Assembly (NCBI RefSeq): GCF_004005865.1
Contig: NZ_SACN01000001.1
Location: forward strand, 620,001-684,000
Direction: 5' to 3'
Length of the DNA: 64,000 nucleotides
From: Sphingomonas crocodyli
GTDB taxonomy: Bacteria; Pseudomonadota; Alphaproteobacteria; Sphingomonadales; Sphingomonadaceae
The notes beneath the pieces are model-generated. The model did not search any database and had not been told where the DNA came from. It saw nothing but the letters and a program-made list of their open reading frames with translations. Numbering within the stretch: the stretch's first letter is position 1; every line of letters begins with the position of its first letter. The translations under genes were made by a program, and so were the position numbers. Shown one piece after another: positions 35,460-43,408 of this stretch.

Positions 35460-36170
35460 TTAAGCTATTTCCCTCGGCGTCGGCGCAGAGGCATGCGAGC
35501 CAGGCCGGGTCACGCTTTTAAGGTGGCGCCGAACCGTTTCCACATATTGCCGCATCTCAGCGTCCGCACGAGCTGCGTCCCCGGCAAGGATCGCCTCCAG
35601 CACTTTGGTGTCATGCGCGATCTCAATTGCGCGATATTCTTCAACCTCGAAGACGGCTCTGCGAGACGGCTGAGCCTGATCGTCAAGCATTTGAGAGCAG
35701 CGCTCGAGCAGAGGGTTGCGACACATGGCCCGCAAAGCGGCCCGGAATTCGAGATTCGCCTTGATGAAGGCCTTTAGGCGGCCGGCAGAATGGGCCGTGC
35801 ATTGGCGCTCATGCGCCTTTTCGAGCGCTCGCTTCTGCGCTGGCGTGCCATCGGTAGCCGCATGGGCAGCAAGCCGCGGATCGATCAGCTCGCGAACCTC
35901 GTGGCGGTCAATTGTGGTTTGAACATCGTCGGCCGCCACAACATATCCGCGTTCGGCAGGACTAAGAAGGCCGTCTCGCGAAAGCTGAAATAGCGCTTCG
36001 CGTATCGGTGTACGGGATACATTATACCGTTTTGCGAGATCGCCCTCGACCAAGCGTTGGCCGGGTTCGAGCAGTCCGACCTTCAGGTCCTGATGGATCA
36101 GGCGGTACACCTGATCGCGCAGCCTATCGACCTGAACGACAGCCGTTGCGCCCTTTCCTCGTACATTCAA
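35460..36170 (-). CDS. GntR-family (FCD) transcriptional regulator
   Basis: The protein has 236 residues if it starts at the TTG at 36170, which has GGAG 8 bases upstream. The frame stays open to an ATG at 36314, but those 48 residues are unlike the family. The winged helix (RLRDQVYRLI ... YNVSRTPIREALFQLSRDGLL) fills the first third, and an all-helical FCD ligand domain follows. FCD regulators are mostly repressors released by a pathway acid. It is divergent from the meta-cleavage operon. TGCATAC-N-GTATGCA sites near it and throughout 36-53 kb are its likely targets. Sphingomonad car operons are known to use a GntR-type CarR, which supports this reading. Confidence 0.88.
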   Translation of the reverse strand: MNVRGKGATAVVQVDRLRDQVYRLIHQDLKVGLLEPGQRLVEGDLAKRYNVSRTPIREALFQLSRDGLLSPAERGYVVAADDVQTTIDRHEVRELIDPRLAAHAATDGTPAQKRALEKAHERQCTAHSAGRLKAFIKANLEFRAALRAMCRNPLLERCSQMLDDQAQPSRRAVFEVEEYRAIEIAHDTKVLEAILAGDAARADAEMRQYVETVRRHLKSVTRPGSHASAPTPREIA

Positions 36171-36358
36171 CTTTGTTCTCCGATCGTCGATCAACCGTCT
36201 GTGCGGCCCCGCATCGCTACTCCTTAAGCGAATCCACAGGATCGCGTCACTCTTCTTTGCATCTCCCGAAAGCAAACTGCTCACGCTCGAAACCAGGATT
36301 GCTTCTCGCCCCATGCTCCATCGGACGCAACTCTTTGTTGCGCGGTAGATGGAATGCG

Positions 36359-36372
36359 GTATGCAGTATGCA
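36359..36372. promoter_or_regulatory. GntR operator-like site A (tandem half-sites)
   Basis: GTATGCAGTATGCA consists of two directly repeated half-sites GTATGCA. It ends 12 bases before the GTG start of the hydrolase operon and abuts its ribosome-binding site. The other sites in this block are inverted repeats of the same half-site. It lies between the regulator gene and the operon. Confidence 0.6.
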
Positions 36373-36384
36373 AACAGGAGATGA

Positions 36385-37221
36385 GTGGTGGATCTTCAAA
36401 AGCGCTACGTTGAGATCGAAGGAGTGAAGACTCATTACATCGAGGCGGGAAGCGGTCCGGTGCTCATTCTCATCCATGGTGGTGGATCTGGTGCGGATGC
36501 ATGGGGCAATTGGCGAGGCTGTCTGGAGGCCTACGCGCAGCATTTTCGCGTGATCGCCGTCGATATGCCTGGTTTCGGGGAGTCCGATCGGCCGGACCCC
36601 AAAGATTTCGACTATGGGCAGACCATGCGCAACCGCCACATGGCGGGCTTCGTGGAGACGATCGGCGCAGGAAAGGCCGTCAATCTAATCGGCAATTCGA
36701 TGGGTGGTGCGACAGCACTTGGCATCGCAATTGAGCGACCTGAGCTCGTCCGCAAGCTCGTCTTGATGGGGGCGGCCGGTCTTGATGTGAGCAACCCCGA
36801 CCCTGCAGCAAAGAAAGCTCTGGGAAGCTACGACTACACGCCGGAGGGGATGCGCAAGCTCGTTAGCTTTCTCGCGGGCTCGCGGTTCGAGATCAGTGAC
36901 GAAATGGTGGCTTATCGTCATGAGCTCACCATGCGTCCCGGTGCGCGCGCTGCGATGGGAGCCATCCACAATAGACTCAAGGAAGATCCGATGACGTATC
37001 CGCGCGAGCGGATCAGTTCGGTGAGCTGCCCAACGCTTGTGGTTGGCGGCAAGGAGGACCAGGTGGCCGTTCTCGCGCGAACCTATGGCTATCTCGATCT
37101 GATTCCAAATAGTTGGGGCTTCATACTGCCCCACGCCGGCCATTGGGTGATGATCGAGGCTCCAGAGGCCTTCGTTGCGGTAACCACCGCCTTTCTAAAC
37201 GGGCCAGGGTTTGAGGCCTGA
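36385..37221 (+). CDS. Meta-cleavage-product hydrolase (CarC/BphD-like)
   Basis: This 278-residue alpha/beta hydrolase starts at GTG 36385 (or the next codon), with ACAGGAG upstream. The oxyanion region HGGGSGADAW (31-40) and nucleophile S105 in GNSMGG, with D225 in GGKEDQ and H253 in HAGHW, form the triad. This is the layout of C-C hydrolases that split ring-fission products such as 2-hydroxy-6-oxo-6-arylhexa-2,4-dienoate into 2-hydroxypenta-2,4-dienoate and an aromatic acid. It is immediately followed by LigA and LigB-type genes, as in car clusters. Likely under the GntR regulator through site A. Confidence 0.85.
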   Translation: MVDLQKRYVEIEGVKTHYIEAGSGPVLILIHGGGSGADAWGNWRGCLEAYAQHFRVIAVDMPGFGESDRPDPKDFDYGQTMRNRHMAGFVETIGAGKAVNLIGNSMGGATALGIAIERPELVRKLVLMGAAGLDVSNPDPAAKKALGSYDYTPEGMRKLVSFLAGSRFEISDEMVAYRHELTMRPGARAAMGAIHNRLKEDPMTYPRERISSVSCPTLVVGGKEDQVAVLARTYGYLDLIPNSWGFILPHAGHWVMIEAPEAFVAVTTAFLNGPGFEA

Positions 37222-37222
37222 C

Positions 37223-37504
37223 ATGCCAGTTGTTGCGCCTTACCGGATCCACCGAATGATCCAGGATTTGCTGCGCGATGCAGCAGCTGCCGAACAGTTC
37301 TCGATCGATCCAGCGCCGGTCTTCGAGCGATATGCTGTCACCTCTGGTGAGGCTGCAATGCTTGAAGCCGGAACGATCGAGGCGATGACTGACCTGGGCG
37401 TGCATCCCAATCTTCAGATGAAATATCTGCGGCTACGCAAGGGCAAAGCAACCGCGCAGGCTGGACCGCTCGACGTCTATCTCGACCGACTTTTGGAACG
37501 TTGA
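37223..37504 (+). CDS. Extradiol dioxygenase small subunit (LigA/CarBa-like)
   Basis: This 93-residue protein of the LigA family has YRIHRMIQDLL at the start, then FERYAVTSGEAAML and MTDLGVHPNLQMKYLRL. The LigA subunit is helical and caps the active site of the class III ring-cleaving enzyme made by the next gene. CarBa, the small subunit of 2'-aminobiphenyl-2,3-diol dioxygenase, has nearly this size. It begins 1 base after the hydrolase stop and ends 1 base before the LigB gene, so the three genes are translationally coupled. Confidence 0.85.
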   Translation: MPVVAPYRIHRMIQDLLRDAAAAEQFSIDPAPVFERYAVTSGEAAMLEAGTIEAMTDLGVHPNLQMKYLRLRKGKATAQAGPLDVYLDRLLER

Positions 37505-37505
37505 A

Positions 37506-38339
37506 ATGGGTCGAATTGTCGGCGCTTTCGGTATGTCGCATGTGATGTTCCCGCCCAAAGGCGTTGAGCATCAGGCGGAGGCAGTTCTTCAAGGAATGCT
37601 GCACATCCGAGAGCGGGTATCGGCCTTACGTCCGGATCGGCTCGTGTTGATCGGCCCAGATCATTTCAACAATTTCGATCTCGCTCTCCAAATACCGCTG
37701 GCTATCGCAACCTCAGACCGGCTGCAGACATTAGGGGATGGCGGAGTTCCGGTGACCACCATGAACGGTGACCGTGCGTTTGCCGAAGACTTCGCACGTT
37801 TCGCAGCCCATGCGGACTATGATCTGGTCCAAGCTGAAGAGGTCATACCCGACCACGGTATGGCCTTTCCCAAGCTGGTGGTGGATCCCAGTGATGCCGT
37901 TCAGACAGTGTTGCTGTATGTAAATAGTGGGATGCCGCTTCCGCCTTCGCCGGCGCGGTGTCACAGGCTCGGCAAGATCTTGCGCCAATTCATCGAATGC
38001 GCCCGTCCCAAAGGAGAGCGGGTGATTGTGATAGGTTTGGGAGGCCTTTCACATTGGCTTCGCATGCCTGGCGAAGGTCAGATCGCTCAAGATTTTGACC
38101 AAGATTTCCTGAGCACGCTTGAGCAGGGCGGAGCAGAAGAGTTCGCCCGCACCCATGACTGTGCGCAGATCGTGGAGCTGGCAGGCAATGGGGGTCTAGA
38201 GTTGTTGTCCTGGCTCGTAGCAGCTGGGGCGGCAGGCGCTACGTCTGGGCAGCGCATTTTCTACGAACCCGTTGCGCCGTGGATCACCGGAATGGCGGCC
38301 ATCGAACTATTTCCCCAGTACAGTTACGGAGCTGATTAA
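37506..38339 (+). CDS. Extradiol dioxygenase catalytic subunit (LigB/CarBb-like)
   Basis: This 277-residue class III (LigB-fold) dioxygenase has H12 in GMSHVMFPP and H53 in GPDHFNN, which fit the two iron ligand histidines; GLGGLSHWL near residue 179 holds the acid/base histidine. It cleaves a catechol-type ring next to the hydroxyl groups using non-haem Fe(II) and O2, giving the compound that the upstream hydrolase splits. Size and gene order match carBa-carBb, though other two-ring catechols are equally possible. Its stop overlaps the next ATG by one base. Confidence 0.88.
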   Translation: MGRIVGAFGMSHVMFPPKGVEHQAEAVLQGMLHIRERVSALRPDRLVLIGPDHFNNFDLALQIPLAIATSDRLQTLGDGGVPVTTMNGDRAFAEDFARFAAHADYDLVQAEEVIPDHGMAFPKLVVDPSDAVQTVLLYVNSGMPLPPSPARCHRLGKILRQFIECARPKGERVIVIGLGGLSHWLRMPGEGQIAQDFDQDFLSTLEQGGAEEFARTHDCAQIVELAGNGGLELLSWLVAAGAAGATSGQRIFYEPVAPWITGMAAIELFPQYSYGAD

Positions 38340-39571
38340 TGCCTGCAACACCGCCGGGTGCGTCGGACACCGTCATCATCGTGGGCGCAGGCATTGCAGG
38401 GGTCAGAGCCGCCTTAAGTCTGCGAGATGCCGGTTTTGAAGGGCGTATCAAATTGCTCAGCGATGAGCCCCACCCGCCTTATGATCGGCCGCCTCTATCC
38501 AAGGCCGTTCTCACGAATGATGGGAGTGAGGCTCGGATTGGTCTCGATCCCAAAGGGCAGTTGTCTGCTTGTGGGGTCGAATTGTCTTTGTCGGCACGTT
38601 GCGTATCGATCGATCCGGACGTCCGAACCATCGAATTGGCCTCAGGCGACAGACTCTCTTATGATCGTCTGATTCTCGCGACGGGGTCGTCAGTGAGAGT
38701 GCTCGATGCACTCCCATACGGAACGCCGGGCGTCCATTATCTGCGCTATCTTCACGACGCGATAACATTGCGAAACGCTGCCGGCACACCGTGCCGTGTC
38801 GTGGTCGTAGGGGCGGGTGTCATTGGCCTTGAGGTTGCATCTTCGCTTGTGGGGCGCGGACACCAAGTGACGATCATAGATCCGGCAAGCCGGGTCATGG
38901 AACGCTCAGCCTCGCCGCCACTGTCACACCTTCTTCTGAGGCGTCACCGGCGCGAAGGCGTCGATATCCGTCTGAAGACGACGATATCCAGAACCGAGCG
39001 AATGGCAGATGGCTTCGTGTTCCATCTCTCTGATGGGACACAGGTGGCCGCCGATCAGGTGGTCATCGGTGTGGGGGTCACTGCCAATACAAGCCTTGCT
39101 AGCGAGGCCAATCTAGAGGTCGCTGCGGGTGGTATCGTCGTTGATGCCAATGGTCGCACGAGCAACCCGTTTATATACGCTGCTGGCGAGGTCACCTTCC
39201 ACATGAACGCGGGCCTCGGTCGGTATGATCGCCAGGAAACCTGGGCGCATGCGGCGATGCACGGCGAACATGTGGCGCGCGCGATCATGGGCGCAACCGA
39301 TGAGTATCGGGAGCCAGGATCCTATTGGACCGATCAATATGACATTAATGTGCAGGTGATCGGTTGCCCGATCGGCGACGAAGACCTGGTCCGAGGCCGC
39401 CTTGATCAAGAAAGCGCAATCATCTTCCACGTCGTCGATAGCAGTATTGCTGGCGTTACCGCTATCAACGCCGTGCGTGACATGCGCACGGCGCGTAAGT
39501 TGGTAGGCCGCAAGAGCATCGATTTTGCCGCCCTGACAGATGATGCGGTCGATCTCAAAGTCCTGGTCTAA
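38339..39571 (+). CDS. NAD(P)H-dependent ferredoxin reductase (oxygenase electron transfer)
   Basis: This 410-residue flavoprotein has an FAD motif VGAGIAGVRAAL at the N-terminus, PPYDRPPLSK typical of ring-hydroxylating-dioxygenase reductases (BphA4/CarAd class III style), an NAD motif VVGAGVIGLE in the middle and the FAD-contact segment YAAGEV further on. It passes electrons from NAD(P)H to the Rieske ferredoxin that serves the terminal oxygenase. In this window it could serve either or both Rieske oxygenases (41286 and 44859). It is fourth in the site-A operon, by 1-base overlap with LigB. Confidence 0.9.
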   Translation: MPATPPGASDTVIIVGAGIAGVRAALSLRDAGFEGRIKLLSDEPHPPYDRPPLSKAVLTNDGSEARIGLDPKGQLSACGVELSLSARCVSIDPDVRTIELASGDRLSYDRLILATGSSVRVLDALPYGTPGVHYLRYLHDAITLRNAAGTPCRVVVVGAGVIGLEVASSLVGRGHQVTIIDPASRVMERSASPPLSHLLLRRHRREGVDIRLKTTISRTERMADGFVFHLSDGTQVAADQVVIGVGVTANTSLASEANLEVAAGGIVVDANGRTSNPFIYAAGEVTFHMNAGLGRYDRQETWAHAAMHGEHVARAIMGATDEYREPGSYWTDQYDINVQVIGCPIGDEDLVRGRLDQESAIIFHVVDSSIAGVTAINAVRDMRTARKLVGRKSIDFAALTDDAVDLKVLV

Positions 39572-39575
39572 CGAG

Positions 39576-39773
39576 ATGGTCGACCATCAGGGGGAGAAGC
39601 CAGGCGGCGATGGGGCAGGCGAGGCTCCTGCCAGCGTCGCCGGCTCCGCCCCAGGTCATGCAGGAAAGCGCGTTGATCGCGTCGATCTGGTCATGAATGG
39701 TCTGCTGCTGCTCGGGCTCGTGCTTGTGCCGCTCTATATGCTCTACAAGATCTGCGAATATTGCCTGAGCTGA
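39576..39773 (+). CDS. Small single-span membrane protein
   Basis: This 65-residue protein begins 4 bases after the reductase stop. The first 35 residues are Gly/Ala/Pro-rich and likely disordered; the rest is one strong hydrophobic segment (MNGLLLLGLVLVPLYMLYKI) ending in CEYCLS. I recognise no family. The close spacing and same direction argue that it is really translated with the dioxygenase operon. It might anchor the electron-transfer components or a transporter, which is speculation. Confidence 0.55.
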   Translation: MVDHQGEKPGGDGAGEAPASVAGSAPGHAGKRVDRVDLVMNGLLLLGLVLVPLYMLYKICEYCLS

Positions 39774-39855
39774 GTGACCGGGGCCAGCTGGCTACGCTCG
39801 GCGTCTAGGCTAGGCCGAGCTGATGCGACCAGCGGGAATGATATCGCGTCGCCGA

Positions 39856-40173
39856 TCATCCCAGGGCCGCGAAAATATCCTCATCACGCACTTCGACCGG
39901 GTAGGTACGCAACTTAGTCCGACAGGGCAGTTCCGTTGCCGCCCCGGTGCGAATGTCGAAGGCGCCACCGTGGAGTGGGCAAATGATTTGTCCGTCCTCA
40001 ACGTCGCCGCCGGCGAGCGAAACCATCCCATGCGTGCACATGTCGTCTGTGACGAAGAACTCTCCGCCAAGGTTGTAGACGGCAAACTCCTCATCGAAGG
40101 AGGCAAGGGCGACCTGCTTAACGCCATTGAGCGGCACATCCCCAATTTTGCACACGAAGGTCATCGACGTCAT
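39856..40173 (-). CDS. Rieske [2Fe-2S] ferredoxin (CarAc/BphA3-like)
   Basis: This 105-residue protein has the Rieske cluster pattern C46-x-H48 (CTHG) and C65-x2-H68 (CPLHGG). Small soluble ferredoxins of this type shuttle electrons from the reductase to the terminal oxygenase. AGGAG lies 7 bases upstream of the ATG at 40173. It stands alone on the minus strand, divergent from aspartate dehydrogenase, with operator B between. The length is close to CarAc (107 residues, from memory). Having ferredoxin, reductase and oxygenase in separate transcripts is usual in sphingomonads. Confidence 0.92.
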   Translation of the reverse strand: MTSMTFVCKIGDVPLNGVKQVALASFDEEFAVYNLGGEFFVTDDMCTHGMVSLAGGDVEDGQIICPLHGGAFDIRTGAATELPCRTKLRTYPVEVRDEDIFAALG

Positions 40174-40195
40174 TCTTATCTCCTGCGATGTTCAC

Positions 40196-40210
40196 TGCAT
40201 ACAGTATGCC
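40196..40210. promoter_or_regulatory. GntR operator-like site B
   Basis: TGCATACAGTATGCC matches the inverted repeat TGCATAC-N-GTATGCA at 13 of 14 arm positions. It sits between the divergent Rieske ferredoxin and aspartate dehydrogenase genes, 23 and 65 bases from their starts, and could control both. Confidence 0.75.
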
Positions 40211-40275
40211 GTTTTTATTTGCAAGGCGACATGCCTTCCTCCAAGAAAGCTGAACATCGATTTTCAGGAGGTACG

Positions 40276-41076
40276 ATGACCAAAATTGGTATCGCGGGCT
40301 TCGGCACGATCGGAAAAGCCGTTGGGAAATGGGTGCTTGCCCAGCCCGACCTTGAGTTGGTCGGCGTGGTCGGCGGCGATCGAGCCAAGGTTGAACAGAG
40401 CCTAGCTGATCTTGGAGCAGACGTGCCTATCATGTCCGCCGATGCGTTGGCGCTTCAGGCTGACATCGTCGTTGAAACAGCGCCTACCGCTGCGTTTCGT
40501 GACATCGTGGTGCCGGCTCTGACCGCCGGTGCGTGCGTTGTGACGGTCAGTGCCGCAGCGCTGATCGAAAATATGGACGTGGTCGACATCGCACGTGCGC
40601 ATGGTGGACGGATCATCATGGCGACGGGTGCCCTTTTGGGGCTCGATGCCGTTCGTGCGGCCGCCCAAGGGACGATCCATTCGGTCACGATGGTGACACG
40701 CAAGCCGCCCAAGTCGCTTATTGGCGCCCCGGAGGTTGTGCGTCAGGGCGTCGATCTTTCGGCTCTCACCGAGCCACTCATGCTGTTCGATGGCAGCGCT
40801 CGGGAAGGTGCTCGCGGTTTCCCCGCCAATGTGAACGTCGCTGCCTCGCTCGCCCTCGCTGGTATCGGGCCTGATCAGACCCGACTGCAGATCTGGGCGG
40901 ACCCTGCACTTGAGCGCAATACGCATCGAATCCTTGTGGATGCGGACAGCGCGAGCTTTGAGCTCCGGATCCAAAATATTCCGACGATTGAGAAGCCGGG
41001 AACTGGTCGGATAACCGCCTTGTCGGTTATTGCGGCGGTCGAAGGGCTCACCAGCGCGCTAAAGGTTGGCAGCTAA
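40276..41076 (+). CDS. L-aspartate dehydrogenase family protein
   Basis: The protein has 266 residues from the ATG at 40276 (CAGGAGG upstream). The N-terminal Rossmann motif IGIAGFGTIGKAVG is followed by a DUF108-type C-terminal domain with GFPANVNVAASLALAG and the ERNTHRI segment holding the conserved His. Members oxidise L-aspartate to iminoaspartate with NAD(P)+, or run the reverse amination. Such an enzyme in an aromatic-degradation block is unusual. The operator B copy upstream suggests co-regulation. Possible roles are nitrogen release from an aspartate-like intermediate or a related amino acid. Confidence 0.85.
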   Translation: MTKIGIAGFGTIGKAVGKWVLAQPDLELVGVVGGDRAKVEQSLADLGADVPIMSADALALQADIVVETAPTAAFRDIVVPALTAGACVVTVSAAALIENMDVVDIARAHGGRIIMATGALLGLDAVRAAAQGTIHSVTMVTRKPPKSLIGAPEVVRQGVDLSALTEPLMLFDGSAREGARGFPANVNVAASLALAGIGPDQTRLQIWADPALERNTHRILVDADSASFELRIQNIPTIEKPGTGRITALSVIAAVEGLTSALKVGS

Positions 41077-41099
41077 GAATGAGGCCAATGCGCAGAAAG

Positions 41100-41128
41100 G
41101 CGGACGTGCCGGCCGCAGGCACGTCCGC
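41100..41128. terminator. Hairpin between convergent genes
   Basis: GCGGACGTGCC (41100-41110) pairs perfectly with GGCACGTCCGC (41118-41128) around a 7-base loop. It follows the aspartate dehydrogenase stop by 23 bases and faces the convergent CarAa-like gene. No T-run is present. A bidirectional terminator is likely. Confidence 0.65.
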
Positions 41129-41285
41129 AGGGGAGAGCTGGTTCGCATCAGATTGATTGAGAACGCGATTGGCCGGCCTTGGTTCGTGCCGGCGGATCAG
41201 CACCAAGCGAGCAAAAGGGTAGATCGGCATCACCGAAACCCCAAAATGCGGAAAGGGCACGATCATTACGCGCCCTTCCACTGGT

Positions 41286-42464
41286 TCAAAGTACGTCGCT
41301 CGGCTTTTGGACGCCGCTGGAATGGCGATGGCACAGTTCGCGCCATTGGATGATGCCATTGTCCTCCCGGACTAGCGTTTCCTCGAGCCAGTTATCGTCA
41401 TGATTGTAGAACGGCTGGAGCGCCTCACGCGCGAAGACATCCTCGTTATTGAATCCCTCGAGCGAGACGGGTTTCCAGCGGTGCAAGAACTCATGCTCAT
41501 GCTCCGCACGCTCTTCTTCGGTCGCGCACCGCTTAGCGATGGTGATGATGTAGAGATGCGTGTCGTCAGACACGGGGACATACCATTCAAATTGAAACAG
41601 GCCGGTGAATGGAAAATTGTCCACACGCAGCACGCCTGGCAGGCACACATAATGGCCGGTAGTCCGCTTCTTGGCGGCTTCCTCGGGGGTGGTGTGCATC
41701 TTGGTGCCAGTGACAACGACCTTGCCCTCAACCCGGCCTTCATAGGCCATCGGTTTGGCGTCCTTGAATTTGCGCGGAGCTATGCCTTTGGGGCCGTCGC
41801 TCGCTTCAAAAAGTTCGTAGAAATCATCGGGGCGGTCAGTGTGGCCCAGGGGCAGCGATCGCTGTGTATTGGGAACCAGCGGTGATTGACGGTGCAGATA
41901 GATGTGCAGGTCGTCGATGCCGTTCTCACACCCCAGCCGCCAATTGGATTTGACCATGTAGGACGCGCCGTGCGCCACCATGTCGTCGTCCAGAAAGGTC
42001 GGTGGAACGTCACGTGAAAGGGGATGGGGCTCGTAATCCGGGTCGCCCACGAACACGAAGACGAGGCCCTTGGCCTCTTCGACGGGATAACTCTTCAGCG
42101 CCTTCTTGCCGATGATGGGAGTGTTGGGGCTAGCGATGATGTCGCAGAGCTTCCCGCTGTCCCACTTATAGGTGAATCCGTGATACCAGCAGGTAATGGT
42201 GCCACGCGTGTAGCACTCTACCTTTTCTGAGAGTTTGACGCCGCGGTGGATGCACCGATCGCGGATGGCAAAAACCTTCCCATCGATCCGCTTCAGCAGG
42301 ATTTCCTCACCCATAATTTTCGCGGTGATCACCTCGCCTTCGGCAATCTCACGCGAAAATTTCACAGGATACCAATGGTTCCTGAAGCCAAACTTGGCTT
42401 CGAGATAATTGCGCCAACGCGGCACTTTTTTGAGAAGCCGTTCTTCGACGAAGCTGTCTGCCAC
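41286..42464 (-). CDS. Rieske non-haem iron oxygenase, carbazole 1,9a-dioxygenase CarAa-like
   Basis: This 392-residue terminal oxygenase starts at the GTG at 42464 with GGGAA 7 bases upstream; an ATG at 42515 adds 17 non-conserved residues and has no ribosome-binding site. The Rieske ligands are C71, H73, C92 and H95. The catalytic-iron histidines are H187 and H191 in ENGIDDLHIYLH, and EGFNNEDVFAREA supplies the acid ligand region. From memory CarAa shows the same words: FRNHWYP, TITCWYH, NFLDDDM, ENGFDPSHIYIH, EGFNND. Size also fits (about 384). It should dihydroxylate an aromatic ring, perhaps at an angular position next to N or O. The precise substrate cannot be claimed. Confidence 0.87.
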   Translation of the reverse strand: MADSFVEERLLKKVPRWRNYLEAKFGFRNHWYPVKFSREIAEGEVITAKIMGEEILLKRIDGKVFAIRDRCIHRGVKLSEKVECYTRGTITCWYHGFTYKWDSGKLCDIIASPNTPIIGKKALKSYPVEEAKGLVFVFVGDPDYEPHPLSRDVPPTFLDDDMVAHGASYMVKSNWRLGCENGIDDLHIYLHRQSPLVPNTQRSLPLGHTDRPDDFYELFEASDGPKGIAPRKFKDAKPMAYEGRVEGKVVVTGTKMHTTPEEAAKKRTTGHYVCLPGVLRVDNFPFTGLFQFEWYVPVSDDTHLYIITIAKRCATEEERAEHEHEFLHRWKPVSLEGFNNEDVFAREALQPFYNHDDNWLEETLVREDNGIIQWRELCHRHSSGVQKPSDVL

Positions 42465-42533
42465 AATTCTATTCCCGTGCTGTTGACTGCCCCGCTTCGG
42501 CCCAGCCCGAAGCATTGACGCATAAATGGTCTA

Positions 42534-42548
42534 TGCATACCGTATGCA
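42534..42548. promoter_or_regulatory. GntR operator-like site C (perfect)
   Basis: TGCATACCGTATGCA is a perfect inverted repeat of 7-base arms. It lies between the divergent CarAa-like oxygenase (start 42464 or 42515) and the hydrolase at 42578. On the plus strand TTGACG (42515-42520) is 17 bases upstream of TACCGT (42538-42543), which would place the -10 element inside the operator. Confidence 0.8.
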
Positions 42549-42577
42549 AAAATCAAGTATGCGATCCGGGGTGATTT

Positions 42578-43345
42578 ATGGCCTTCTTACAAGTCGGTGC
42601 GAGCCGCATTCGCTATGATGCTTATGGCGATGGGCCGGCGCTCATTCTCGCTCATGGTGTGGGTGGGAACCGCGTCTCGTGGTTTCGACAGGTCCCGCAT
42701 TTCTCGCAGCGTTACCGCGTCGTGGTGTTCGACCACCGTGCTTTTGGGGGATCGGAGGACGTCGAGGGTGAGGGGCGGTCGCGCTATGTCGGTGACCTGT
42801 TGGCATTGCTCGACGAATTAGAAATTGAAACCGCTATCTTGGTGGGGCAGTCGATGGGGGGCGGGACCTGCGCGGCCTTCACTTGCCAATATCCACACCG
42901 GGTTCGAGCTCTCGTGGTCGCCGATTCTCTTGCGGGGATCCAGGTACCTGAGCCCTTGGCTTCTGCGCTCCGTGCAACCTCTGAAGCCAATCGTCAGCTT
43001 TCGCAGGTCGAACGGGTTTTGGGACCGTCGATACGGTTGAAGGATCCTGAGAGCACGCATCTCTATCTGCAATTGGCGACCTTCAATTCAGTCAATGTCC
43101 ACACGGTGCGCGGTGTCATGCCGCGTTGGTCGCCGGCTGTCCTGGCGGAAGCCGGAGTTCCGACGTTGTTTGTGGCAGGTCAAAGCGACATTTTATTCAC
43201 ATCTGCTCAAATTGCCGCGGTGCAGGCTCTCGTGCCGAACTCGCATTTCATCGAGATTGAGGATGCCGGCCACTCGGCATATTTCGAGCAACCAGCCCGT
43301 TTCAATGCGGCTCTCGATGCGTTCCTTGATGGGCTCTTGCGCTGA
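42578..43345 (+). CDS. Alpha/beta-hydrolase fold enzyme
   Basis: This 255-residue protein has AHGVGGNRVSW (25-35), nucleophile S92 in GQSMGG, an acid in GQSDILF and His in DAGHSAYFEQP, the complete triad. It is related to 3-oxoadipate enol-lactonase and C-C hydrolases, but shorter than and distinct from the CarC-like protein at 36385. It is a single gene under operator C with a clear terminator after it. It may act on a lactone or a second ring-fission product in the same pathway. Confidence 0.82.
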   Translation: MAFLQVGASRIRYDAYGDGPALILAHGVGGNRVSWFRQVPHFSQRYRVVVFDHRAFGGSEDVEGEGRSRYVGDLLALLDELEIETAILVGQSMGGGTCAAFTCQYPHRVRALVVADSLAGIQVPEPLASALRATSEANRQLSQVERVLGPSIRLKDPESTHLYLQLATFNSVNVHTVRGVMPRWSPAVLAEAGVPTLFVAGQSDILFTSAQIAAVQALVPNSHFIEIEDAGHSAYFEQPARFNAALDAFLDGLLR

Positions 43346-43373
43346 CAAGTGTGATGTCGCCATCTAAATGGTG

Positions 43374-43404
43374 AGGCCGTGCGAAGCAGATCGCACGGCC
43401 TTTG
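43374..43404 (+). terminator. Terminator after alpha/beta hydrolase
   Basis: AGGCCGTGCGA (43374-43384) pairs perfectly with TCGCACGGCCT (43391-43401) around a 6-base loop, and TTGT follows. It separates the hydrolase from the convergent MFS gene ending at 43409. Confidence 0.82.
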
Positions 43405-43408
43405 TATC

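Noticed and set aside
36171..36314. N-terminal extension of the GntR regulator
   Set aside because: The 48 residues do not look like part of the GntR fold, and GGAG stands at correct spacing before the TTG at 36170; the extension remains possible.
39823..40275. Long upstream extension of the aspartate dehydrogenase frame
   Set aside because: It is antisense to the Rieske ferredoxin, crosses operator B, and the conserved Rossmann start with CAGGAGG is at 40276.
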